Shown here piece after piece: positions 46,597-54,028 of a stretch of DNA of 64,000 nucleotides. The number at the start of each line of letters is the position of its first letter. Position 1 is the first letter of the stretch. Source of the stretch: an uncultured Alphaproteobacteria bacterium. GTDB lineage: Bacteria > Pseudomonadota > Alphaproteobacteria > Micropepsales > Micropepsaceae. Below the pieces are notes generated by a model that did no database searches, had not been told where the DNA came from, and saw only the letters and a program-made list of their open reading frames with translations. The stretch is from assembly GCA_902826695.1 (NCBI GenBank), contig CADEFU010000004.1, positions 186,001-250,000 of the forward strand, given 5' to 3'. The translations under genes and the position numbers were made by a program.

Positions 46597-49500
46597 ATGT
46601 GGATTTCCGACCTTTCGATCCGCCGGCCCGTTCTGGCCACCATGGTCATTGGCGCTCTGGTCGCTCTTGGCTGGGTATCGCTTCAGCGGATCGGCGTCGA
46701 TCTCTTTCCGCGCGTCGAATTCCCGTATGTAAACGTCATGACCGTGCTCGAGGGTGCAAGCCCCGACGCGATCGAAACCGACGTCACCGACACGATCGAG
46801 GCCCAGGTCAACACGATCTCCGGCATCAAATCGCTCTCCAGCCAAAGCTTTGAGGGCCTCTCGCAGATCATCATCGAGTTCGGCCTGAACGAAAACGCCG
46901 ACGTCAAAGCCCAAGACGTCCGCGACAAGGTGAACCTCGCGATCCGCGACCTGCCGCAAGACGCCGAACAGCCGATCATCCAAAAGATCGACCCGGACGC
47001 GGAGCCGATCCTGTCGGTCATGCTCTCCGGGGACATGCCGACCCGCGACCTCACCGAATTCGCCGACAAGCAGATCAAGGAACGCCTGCAGCGCGTCGCG
47101 GGTGTGGGCCAAGTGACGATCTTGGGCGGCCGCAAACGCCAAGTGCGCATCTGGCTCGATGCCGACAAGATGCGCGCCCTGAACGTGACCGCCGACGATG
47201 TGGTTCAGGCTCTCCGCCGCGAAAACGCCGATATCCCCGGTGGCAACCTCGCCTTGGCCGGCGAACGCGCCGAATTCAGCGTCAAAACCAAAGGCGAAGT
47301 CCAACGAGTCGAGGACTTCAAAGATATCGTGGTCGCCTTCCGCCAGCTTGCGCTCCCAACACTGCTTGGCGACGTGGCCCGCATCGAAGACGGCGCCGAA
47401 GATGAGCGCACGTTTGCCACACTGAACGGCAAGCCCGGCATTTCGCTCGAAGTCCGCCGCCAATCCGGCCAAAACACTGTCGAAGTCGCTAAGGCGGTGA
47501 AGCACGAAATCGAGAACATGCGCGCCCTCGTGCCGGCCGGCGTCAACATGGTGATTGCGCGCGATATCTCGCTCTTCATCGAAGACTCGGTCAACGACGT
47601 CGGCTTCGACATCGTGCTCGGCATCTTCCTCGTCATTGTCATTACGATGGCATTCCTGCTCGACTTTCGCGCGACCATCATCGTTGCGGTCGCCATGCCG
47701 ACGTCGCTGATCGCGACCTTCTTCGCCTTCTATTGGGCGGGTTTCACGCTCAACAATCTGACCTTGATGGCGTTCTCCGTGTCGGTCGGCCTTCTCGTGG
47801 ACGACGCGATCGTTGTCCTCGAAAGCGTCCACCGCAAACTCGAGGAGGGCTTAAGCGCCGCCGAAGCGGCCTCAAAGGGCACAAGTGAAGTTGCCGTCGC
47901 CGTCATGGCCGGCACCTGGGCCGTGGTCGCGGTATTCGTGCCCATCGCCTTCATGGAAGGCGTCGTCGGCCGCTTCTTCTATCAATACGGTCTGGCGATC
48001 GTCTTTTCCGTGCTCGTGTCGCTGTTGGTCTCGCTCACACTAACGCCGGCGCTGTGCTCGAAGTTCCTGAGCAAGCTCCACCTGGGCCCGCTTGCCCGCC
48101 GCGTCGAAGCCTTTCACCACGGCATGGAAACCGCCTACAAGCGCGTGCTCCATTGGTCGCTCAACCATCGCTGGATGGTGCTGGGAATCGGCTTGGCCAC
48201 AATCTTCGGCGGCGTGATGCTGGCCCGCGGCATACCCTTCGACTTTCAATCGAAGACCGATCGTTCGGAATTCCTGGCGACCATCGACCTGCCCTACGGA
48301 ACCGGAATCGCCGACACGAAGGCGGTCGCCGCACGCGTCAGCAAGGCGCTGGAAGGCGCAAACCACGTCAAGACCGTCTTCGCGACCGTCGGCGGCGGCG
48401 GCCAACCGCGCATCAACCGCATCAACCTCTATATCGGCCTCACGCCGAAGCACGAACGTTCGTTTGCCGAAAACCAGTTCGTCATCATGCAGGATGTACG
48501 CAAACTGCTGGCGGCCAAGGTTCCGGAAGCAAAGCACATCGAGGCCGTGGAAGTTCCGTGGATCGGCGGCAACTCGAGCTTCAACACCGCAATAACCTAT
48601 TCGCTGCAGGGAACCTCGCTCGAAGTCTTGCGCGCAAAGGCCGACGCGATCGTTGCGCGCATGCGCGCCGACACCGTGACCTTCACCGACGCCCGCTCGT
48701 CCTACGAAGCCGGTAAGCCCGAAGTGCAAATCCAGGTCGATCGCGGCCGCGCGGCCGACCTCGGCGTCGCGATCCGCCCGCTCGCCACGACTGTGCGCGC
48801 GCTTATCGGCGGCGTTGACGCCGGCACGTACGAGGAGCTCGGCAACCGCTACGACGTCCGCGTCCGCCTCGAAGAGGCCCAACGCAACGACCCGACAAAG
48901 CTCGATCAGATCCAAGTTCGCTCGACGAACGGCAACTTGGTCGACCTCGCAAGCCTTGCCGCATTCAACATCGAAGAAGGTCCGGCCCAAGTCGACCGGC
49001 GCAATCGCGCCCGGACGATCACAATCCTCGCCAACAATCCTCCCGGCGTCGCGCTAGGCACGGCAACCGACAAGCTGCAAAAGATCGTCAACGAAATCGG
49101 CTTGCCGCAGGGCTACCAGGGCACATTCATCGGCCAGGCGGAGCGCATGAAGGAATCCGCGGCCGCCATCGGCTTTGCCTTCGTGCTTGCGCTCGTCGCG
49201 CTCTACATGATCTTGGCAAGCCAGTTCAACAGCTTCTCCCAGCCTGCCATCATCATGCTGACCGCACCGCTGTCGTTCGTCGGCGCATTCGCGGCGCTGT
49301 CGTTCACCGGGATGACGATGACCATGTTCGCCCAAATCGGCATGATCGCCCTGATGGGCCTCGTGATGAAGAACGGCATCTTGCTTGTCGACTACGCCAA
49401 CACCGCGCGCGAAACGCGGGGCCTAGACGCCCGCACGGCCATGGAGGAAGCAGGGCCGCGCCGCATGCGCCCCGTGCTCATGACGCAGCTTGCGACGGTC

Positions 49501-49710
49501 TTCGGCATGATCCCCGTCGCCATCTCGGTAAGCCAGGGCGCGGAGTTCCGAAACGGCATGGGCGTGCTCATGATCGGCGGCATCCTGTCGTCGACCTTGC
49601 TGACGCTTTTTATCGTTCCGGTTGCCTACACGTTAATGGCCGATGCCTATGGCTGGTATGGCCGCGTCACTGCGCGGTTTTTCCGTCCCCGGATCTCGCC
49701 CGCCGAGTGA
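46597..49710 (+). CDS. RND efflux transporter permease (HAE family)
   Basis: A 1037-residue proton-driven inner-membrane drug/hydrophobe exporter. It starts WISDLSIRRPVLATMVIGAL, the usual N-terminal helix. Residues 30-330 and 560-860 are the porter domains. The proton-relay aspartates of helix 4 are in VGLLVDDAIVVLESVHRK. The second membrane half has GMIALMGLVMKNGILLVDYA and GGILSSTLLTLFIVPVAYTL. Together with the adaptor it lacks its own outer-membrane channel gene, so it probably shares a TolC-type protein encoded elsewhere. Confidence 0.95.
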   Translation: MWISDLSIRRPVLATMVIGALVALGWVSLQRIGVDLFPRVEFPYVNVMTVLEGASPDAIETDVTDTIEAQVNTISGIKSLSSQSFEGLSQIIIEFGLNENADVKAQDVRDKVNLAIRDLPQDAEQPIIQKIDPDAEPILSVMLSGDMPTRDLTEFADKQIKERLQRVAGVGQVTILGGRKRQVRIWLDADKMRALNVTADDVVQALRRENADIPGGNLALAGERAEFSVKTKGEVQRVEDFKDIVVAFRQLALPTLLGDVARIEDGAEDERTFATLNGKPGISLEVRRQSGQNTVEVAKAVKHEIENMRALVPAGVNMVIARDISLFIEDSVNDVGFDIVLGIFLVIVITMAFLLDFRATIIVAVAMPTSLIATFFAFYWAGFTLNNLTLMAFSVSVGLLVDDAIVVLESVHRKLEEGLSAAEAASKGTSEVAVAVMAGTWAVVAVFVPIAFMEGVVGRFFYQYGLAIVFSVLVSLLVSLTLTPALCSKFLSKLHLGPLARRVEAFHHGMETAYKRVLHWSLNHRWMVLGIGLATIFGGVMLARGIPFDFQSKTDRSEFLATIDLPYGTGIADTKAVAARVSKALEGANHVKTVFATVGGGGQPRINRINLYIGLTPKHERSFAENQFVIMQDVRKLLAAKVPEAKHIEAVEVPWIGGNSSFNTAITYSLQGTSLEVLRAKADAIVARMRADTVTFTDARSSYEAGKPEVQIQVDRGRAADLGVAIRPLATTVRALIGGVDAGTYEELGNRYDVRVRLEEAQRNDPTKLDQIQVRSTNGNLVDLASLAAFNIEEGPAQVDRRNRARTITILANNPPGVALGTATDKLQKIVNEIGLPQGYQGTFIGQAERMKESAAAIGFAFVLALVALYMILASQFNSFSQPAIIMLTAPLSFVGAFAALSFTGMTMTMFAQIGMIALMGLVMKNGILLVDYANTARETRGLDARTAMEEAGPRRMRPVLMTQLATVFGMIPVAISVSQGAEFRNGMGVLMIGGILSSTLLTLFIVPVAYTLMADAYGWYGRVTARFFRPRISPAE

Positions 49711-49714
49711 TCGC

Positions 49715-49729
49715 TTAACCGCAACTTAA
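49715..49729 (+). promoter_or_regulatory. CtrA-type site (TTAA-N7-TTAA)
   Basis: TTAA at 49715-49718 and TTAA at 49726-49729 are separated by exactly seven bases, and the first continues as TTAACC. This is the full consensus of the cell-cycle regulator CtrA of alphaproteobacteria. It lies 61-75 bases before the ATG of the uncharacterised 49790 gene, a usual distance for a CtrA-activated promoter. A small hairpin (GCGCC, five A, GGCGC at 49763-49777) lies in the leader. Confidence 0.5.
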
Positions 49730-49789
49730 GCCGCTTGCGTCAAGATCGCACTCTGGGTTGAAGCGCCAAAAAGGCGCCAGGGGTCGGTC

Positions 49790-50332
49790 ATGGCGAAAGC
49801 ACAATTCCATAAGAACCAGCGTGTCTACGTGCGCACTGTCGGCACATGGTCGCTGATCGAACGCGTGATGCCCCAATGGGCCAAGGGCTTGGACGAGCCG
49901 CTGCGCATTTTCTATGACGTGGGTCTGGGCCGCGAGTTCTCGGCCGAAGAACTGCAGAGCGAAACCGTACACAATTCTGCCACCACCGCTGGCGCTCCGA
50001 CCGAACAATGGCGCCTGGTCCGCGGTCGCAACAAGTACAAGTCGCCCGAGGAGTGTTCGCACCACCCCTACCCCGGCACCCACCCGCAAGTCATAACCGG
50101 TGAAGCCGAATGGGGCGGCTGGCGCGTCCCCGGCGCCGAATACGATCTCTATCCTGACAAGATCGAACACCAAGCCCGCTTGGTCGTAAACGCACCTAAG
50201 ATGGCCGCAATTCTCCATGCGCTTGTCGATTTCGTGAAGCAGGAACCGGAAAACGTTCCGCACGAAATCCAGCAGCTCTCCAAGGAAGCAAACACACTCC
50301 TGCGTTACATCAACCAGGACAACGCCCAATAG
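49790..50332 (+). CDS. Conserved-looking cytosolic protein of unknown function
   Basis: A 180-residue soluble protein I do not recognise. It has no signal or membrane helix. It begins KAQFHKNQRVYVRTVGTWSL, a small beta-barrel-like opening. A Trp/Arg segment follows (PTEQWRLVRGRNKYKSPEEC), then HHPYPGTHPQVITGEAEWGG, WRVPGAEYDLYPDKIEHQA and a helical C-terminus (ALVDFVKQEPENVPHEIQQL). Dense Trp, His and Pro make it look like a real, constrained protein. It stands alone between an upstream CtrA-type site and a downstream terminator, so it is a single-gene unit possibly under cell-cycle control. Confidence 0.78.
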   Translation: MAKAQFHKNQRVYVRTVGTWSLIERVMPQWAKGLDEPLRIFYDVGLGREFSAEELQSETVHNSATTAGAPTEQWRLVRGRNKYKSPEECSHHPYPGTHPQVITGEAEWGGWRVPGAEYDLYPDKIEHQARLVVNAPKMAAILHALVDFVKQEPENVPHEIQQLSKEANTLLRYINQDNAQ

Positions 50333-50364
50333 GCTGTTGACAGCAGCTTTCGGGAAGGTGCCAG

Positions 50365-50404
50365 TTCGGGCGTCCGCCAATGTGCGCGACGCCCGAATTT
50401 GTTT
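50365..50404 (+). terminator. Intrinsic terminator after the 49790 gene
   Basis: TTCGGGCGT (50365-50373) and ACGCCCGAA (50389-50397) form a perfect nine-base stem with a 15-base loop, followed by TTTGTTT. It begins 33 bases after the stop codon and ends 18 before the next ATG. A consensus -35 TTGACA at 50337-50342 lies upstream of it without a good -10, so the leader of the next gene could contain this hairpin. Confidence 0.6.
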
Positions 50405-50421
50405 CCGCCCGGAGCATGCCC

Positions 50422-51213
50422 ATGTCCAAGACCGAAACTTTCCGCCGCCTCCACGAAAGCGGCTGCTTCGTGATCCCGAACCCATGGGATGTCGGCAGTG
50501 CGATCTACCTCGAAAAGCTCGGCTTCAAAGCGATCGCAAGCTCAAGCGCCGGTTTCGCGTGGAGCCAAGGGCGCACCGACAACAACGTCACACTCGATCA
50601 GCTGCTCGGGCACCTGACCGCGCTCGCCGCGGCGGTGAAGATCCCGGTCAATGCAGACTTTGAAGACGGCCTCGCCGTCGAGCCGGAGGGTGTTGCGACA
50701 AACGTCGCCAAAGCCGCCCGCACAGGCATCGCGGGCCTATCCATTGAAGACTCCACCCGCGGCGGCGGCGAGCCGCTCTACGCATTCGACCTCGCCGTCG
50801 AACGCATCAGGGCCGCGCGCACCGCGATCGACAAATCCGGCACCGGCGTACTCCTCACCGGCCGCTCGGAGGGCTTCATCGCCGGCCGCCCCGACCTCGC
50901 TGAGACCATCAAGCGCCTTCAAGCCTATGCGGCCGCTGGGGCCGATTGCCTGTTCGCGCCGGGCTTGACCAACAAGGATGACATCGCGGCCGTCGTAAAA
51001 GCGGTCGCACCCAAACCCGTGAACTTGATCGGCGGCCCCTGGATCACCGTCAAGGAAATCGCCGATCTCGGGGTCCGCCGGATCAGCGTTGGCGGATCGC
51101 TTGCTCGCGCTGCCTGGCGCGGATTTAGCGCTGCGGCGAAGGAAATCGCAGAACAGGGAACCTTTGGCGGCTTTACCGGCCCCAAACTCGATCTCGACTC
51201 TTTGTTCGGTTAG
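50422..51213 (+). CDS. Isocitrate lyase/PEP mutase superfamily enzyme
   Basis: A 263-residue TIM-barrel enzyme of the ICL/PEPM superfamily, which makes or breaks C-C or P-C bonds next to a carboxylate. The start at 50422 follows GGAG. It opens FRRLHESGCFVIPNPWDVGS; Mg-binding and substrate parts are NADFEDGLAVEPEGV, GLSIEDSTRGGG and LTGRSEGFIAGRPDL. The loop Cys of true isocitrate lyase (KKCGH) is absent, so phosphonopyruvate/oxaloacetate hydrolase or 2-methylisocitrate-like lyase chemistry is possible. No phosphonate genes lie nearby, so function is open. Confidence 0.85.
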   Translation: MSKTETFRRLHESGCFVIPNPWDVGSAIYLEKLGFKAIASSSAGFAWSQGRTDNNVTLDQLLGHLTALAAAVKIPVNADFEDGLAVEPEGVATNVAKAARTGIAGLSIEDSTRGGGEPLYAFDLAVERIRAARTAIDKSGTGVLLTGRSEGFIAGRPDLAETIKRLQAYAAAGADCLFAPGLTNKDDIAAVVKAVAPKPVNLIGGPWITVKEIADLGVRRISVGGSLARAAWRGFSAAAKEIAEQGTFGGFTGPKLDLDSLFG

Positions 51214-51276
51214 CCCCTACCCCCGCGCGGCGCAAATCGCATACAAGGCGGGCTCCAAACCTGATGGGCCCCGCAC

Positions 51277-53910
51277 ATGAAGACCGAGACGCCGATCCCG
51301 ATCCGCCGCCTGGACTACCGTCCCGCGCCCTACCGCGTGGCCCGAACCGAGCTTGAGTTCCACCTCGATGAAACGGCGACACGCGTCTACGCAACGCTGC
51401 ACATCGAGCGCCAAGGCGACGCCGGCGGCGCGCTCGTCCTCGACGGCGAACATCTAAAGCTCCTCAACGTCAAAATCGACGGTCGGCCGCTGCCGAAAGA
51501 AGCCTACGAAGTCGCGGGCGAGACGCTCACGATCAAGAACCCGCCTGCAACGCGCTTCCGCCTCGACACCGCCGTCGAGATCAATCCAAAGGCAAACACC
51601 GCGCTCAGCGGTCTCTACATGTCCGACGGCATGTTCTGCACGCAATGCGAAGCCGAAGGCTTCCGGCGCATCACATACTCGTTGGACCGCCCCGACAACA
51701 TGTCGTCATATCGTGTCCGCATGATCGCGGACCGGGCGCGCTTCCCGGTCCTGCTTTCGAACGGCAACCCCGACGGTTACGCCGCTCTGCCCGGCGGGCG
51801 CCACATGGCCGAATGGGAGGACCCGTTCCCCAAGCCTGCCTACCTCTTCGCGCTTGTCGCGGGCGACCTTGCCCACGTCGAAGACCATTTCGTCACCAAC
51901 AGCGGCCGCCGCGTGAAGCTGGGCATCTACGTAACCCACGGCAACGAGGACAAAGTCGACTTCGCGATGGGCGCGCTCAAGCGCTCAATGAAATGGGACG
52001 AAGACGCATTCGGCCGCGAGTACGACCTCGACGTCTTCAACATCGTGGCCGTCAGCGCCTTCAACTTCGGTGCGATGGAAAACAAGGGCCTCAACATCTT
52101 CAACGACAAGCTGGTCCTTGCCCGCCCAGACACCGCGACCGACACCGACTACGACCTCATCGAAGCCGTTGTCGCCCACGAGTACTTTCACAACTGGTCG
52201 GGCAACCGCGTGACCTGTCGCGACTGGTTCCAGCTTTCGCTCAAGGAAGGCTTTACCGTCTTCCGGGACCAGTCGTTTTCAGCCGACATGCGCTCCGCGG
52301 CCGTGGAACGCATCAGCGACGTGCGCACCTTGCGCATGCGTCAGTTTCAAGAGGATGGAGGCCCCCTCGCCCACCCCGTGCGCCCCGATTCCTATCTGAC
52401 GATCGACAACTTCTACACCGCAACCGTTTACGAGAAGGGTGCCGAGCTCTGTCGCATGGTCCGCACCATCTTGGGTGCGGAGAAATTCCGCAAAGGCAGC
52501 GACCTCTATTTCGCGCGCCACGACGGCACGGCCGCCACCTGCGACGACTTCATCAAAGCGATGGAGGACGCAAGCGGCGTCGACCTAACGCAGTTCAAAC
52601 TCTGGTACTCCCAAGCCGGCACCCCCCATGTCACGGCGAAGGGTAAGTACGACGCCGACACGAAGACCTACGAACTCACGCTGCAGCAGAAGCTCTCCGA
52701 AACACCCGGACAGAGCACCAAGAAGCCGATGCACATCCCCGTGGTGGTCGGCCTCGTCGGTCGCAAGTCCGGTCACGATGTCATCGCGTCCCACGCCGGC
52801 ACCAAGGCGGCAACGCAAGTGCTGAGCCTGTGCGAAGCCAAACAGACCTTCAAACTATCCGGCGTCACCGAGCCGGTCGTCCCCTCCATCGGTCGCGGCT
52901 TCTCCGCCCCTGTTCGCTTCGACGTCAGCATGAGCGGCGAGGACAATGCGTTCTTGATGGCCAAGGACTCCGATCCCTTCAACCGCTGGGAAGCCGGTCA
53001 ACGCCTCGCCACCGACGTCCTCGTCCGCATGACGGCTGAGGTTCGCGATGGCAAGGCGCCGAAAGTCGACCAGCTCTACGTCGATGCTTTCGGCGAACTG
53101 TTGCGCGACGCGCGTAAGGACCCCGCATACACCGCGCTTGCCATCCAACTCCCGACCGAAATGGAACTGGCGCAGGTGATCGACGAAGCCGACCCAGACG
53201 CGATCCATGCCGCCCGCGAGACGCTGCGCAAAGCACTCACCACCGCGCACAAGGGCAGCCTGCGCGACCTCTACCAATCGCTCAACAGCAACGAACCCTA
53301 CTCGCCCGACGCGACCTCAGCCGGCCGCCGTGCGCTGCGCAACATGTGCCTGCGCTATCTCACCGCAGAAGATTCGAAGGAAACGCGCACGCTGGCTTTC
53401 GAACACTTCCGCGCCGCCAACAATATGACCGACACGATCGGCGGGCTTGCCCCCCTGACCGACATGGACGGCGCCGAGCGCGATACCGCGCTCAAACTGT
53501 TCCACGACCAGTGGAAAGCAAACCCCTTGGTCACCGACAAATGGATGTCGTTGCAGGCCATTTCCTGCCGGGCCGACACCCTTACGCGCGTGAAGGCACT
53601 CACGAAACACGCCGCCTTCCAAATCGAAAACCCAAATCGCGTCCGAGCCTTGGTCGGCGCTTTTGTCATGAACAATCAACTTCACTTCCATGCGGCCGAC
53701 GGTTCCGGCTACGCCTTCCTGGCAGACCACGTTGTGACGCTCGACAAAATGAACCCACAGGTCGCCGCGCGCCTGTGCGGTGCCTTCGAAACCTGGCGCC
53801 GCTTCGACGGAAAGCGCCAAAAACTCATGCGCGATCAGCTGAAGCGCATCAACCAAACACCAGGCCTTTCCCGAAACGTTTTGGAGATCACGGAGAAGAC
53901 TCTGGGCTGA
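51277..53910 (+). CDS. pepN: Aminopeptidase N (M1 family)
   Basis: A zinc aminopeptidase of 877 residues matching the Gram-negative PepN type. The exopeptidase motif is VSAFNFGAMENKGLN; the zinc-binding HEYFHNWSGNRVTCRDW starts at H301, with the third ligand Glu in LKEGFTVFRDQ. The C-terminal all-helical domain closes the active site. It degrades peptides in the cytosol. It stands 63 bases after the PEP-mutase-family gene without overlap. Confidence 0.97.
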   Translation: MKTETPIPIRRLDYRPAPYRVARTELEFHLDETATRVYATLHIERQGDAGGALVLDGEHLKLLNVKIDGRPLPKEAYEVAGETLTIKNPPATRFRLDTAVEINPKANTALSGLYMSDGMFCTQCEAEGFRRITYSLDRPDNMSSYRVRMIADRARFPVLLSNGNPDGYAALPGGRHMAEWEDPFPKPAYLFALVAGDLAHVEDHFVTNSGRRVKLGIYVTHGNEDKVDFAMGALKRSMKWDEDAFGREYDLDVFNIVAVSAFNFGAMENKGLNIFNDKLVLARPDTATDTDYDLIEAVVAHEYFHNWSGNRVTCRDWFQLSLKEGFTVFRDQSFSADMRSAAVERISDVRTLRMRQFQEDGGPLAHPVRPDSYLTIDNFYTATVYEKGAELCRMVRTILGAEKFRKGSDLYFARHDGTAATCDDFIKAMEDASGVDLTQFKLWYSQAGTPHVTAKGKYDADTKTYELTLQQKLSETPGQSTKKPMHIPVVVGLVGRKSGHDVIASHAGTKAATQVLSLCEAKQTFKLSGVTEPVVPSIGRGFSAPVRFDVSMSGEDNAFLMAKDSDPFNRWEAGQRLATDVLVRMTAEVRDGKAPKVDQLYVDAFGELLRDARKDPAYTALAIQLPTEMELAQVIDEADPDAIHAARETLRKALTTAHKGSLRDLYQSLNSNEPYSPDATSAGRRALRNMCLRYLTAEDSKETRTLAFEHFRAANNMTDTIGGLAPLTDMDGAERDTALKLFHDQWKANPLVTDKWMSLQAISCRADTLTRVKALTKHAAFQIENPNRVRALVGAFVMNNQLHFHAADGSGYAFLADHVVTLDKMNPQVAARLCGAFETWRRFDGKRQKLMRDQLKRINQTPGLSRNVLEITEKTLG

Positions 53911-53963
53911 GTCCCTTCGGCCACGATTCGCTTCTCACCTGTTGCAGATTGCACCCACCGGGG

Positions 53964-53991
53964 ATGACAAGGCCTGAGGGGCCGACATAAT
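53964..53991 (+). promoter_or_regulatory. Promoter of the PAS histidine kinase gene
   Basis: ATGACA (53964-53969) and CATAAT (53986-53991), each 5 of 6 to consensus, are 16 bases apart. The predicted start of transcription is near 53998. Two GANTC sites in tandem, GATTC at 54006-54010 and GAGTC at 54011-54015, follow at once; GANTC is the target of the CcrM methylase of many alphaproteobacteria. Confidence 0.5.
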
Positions 53992-54028
53992 CGGCTCCCG
54001 ACCCTGATTCGAGTCTGTGCGATCAAAA

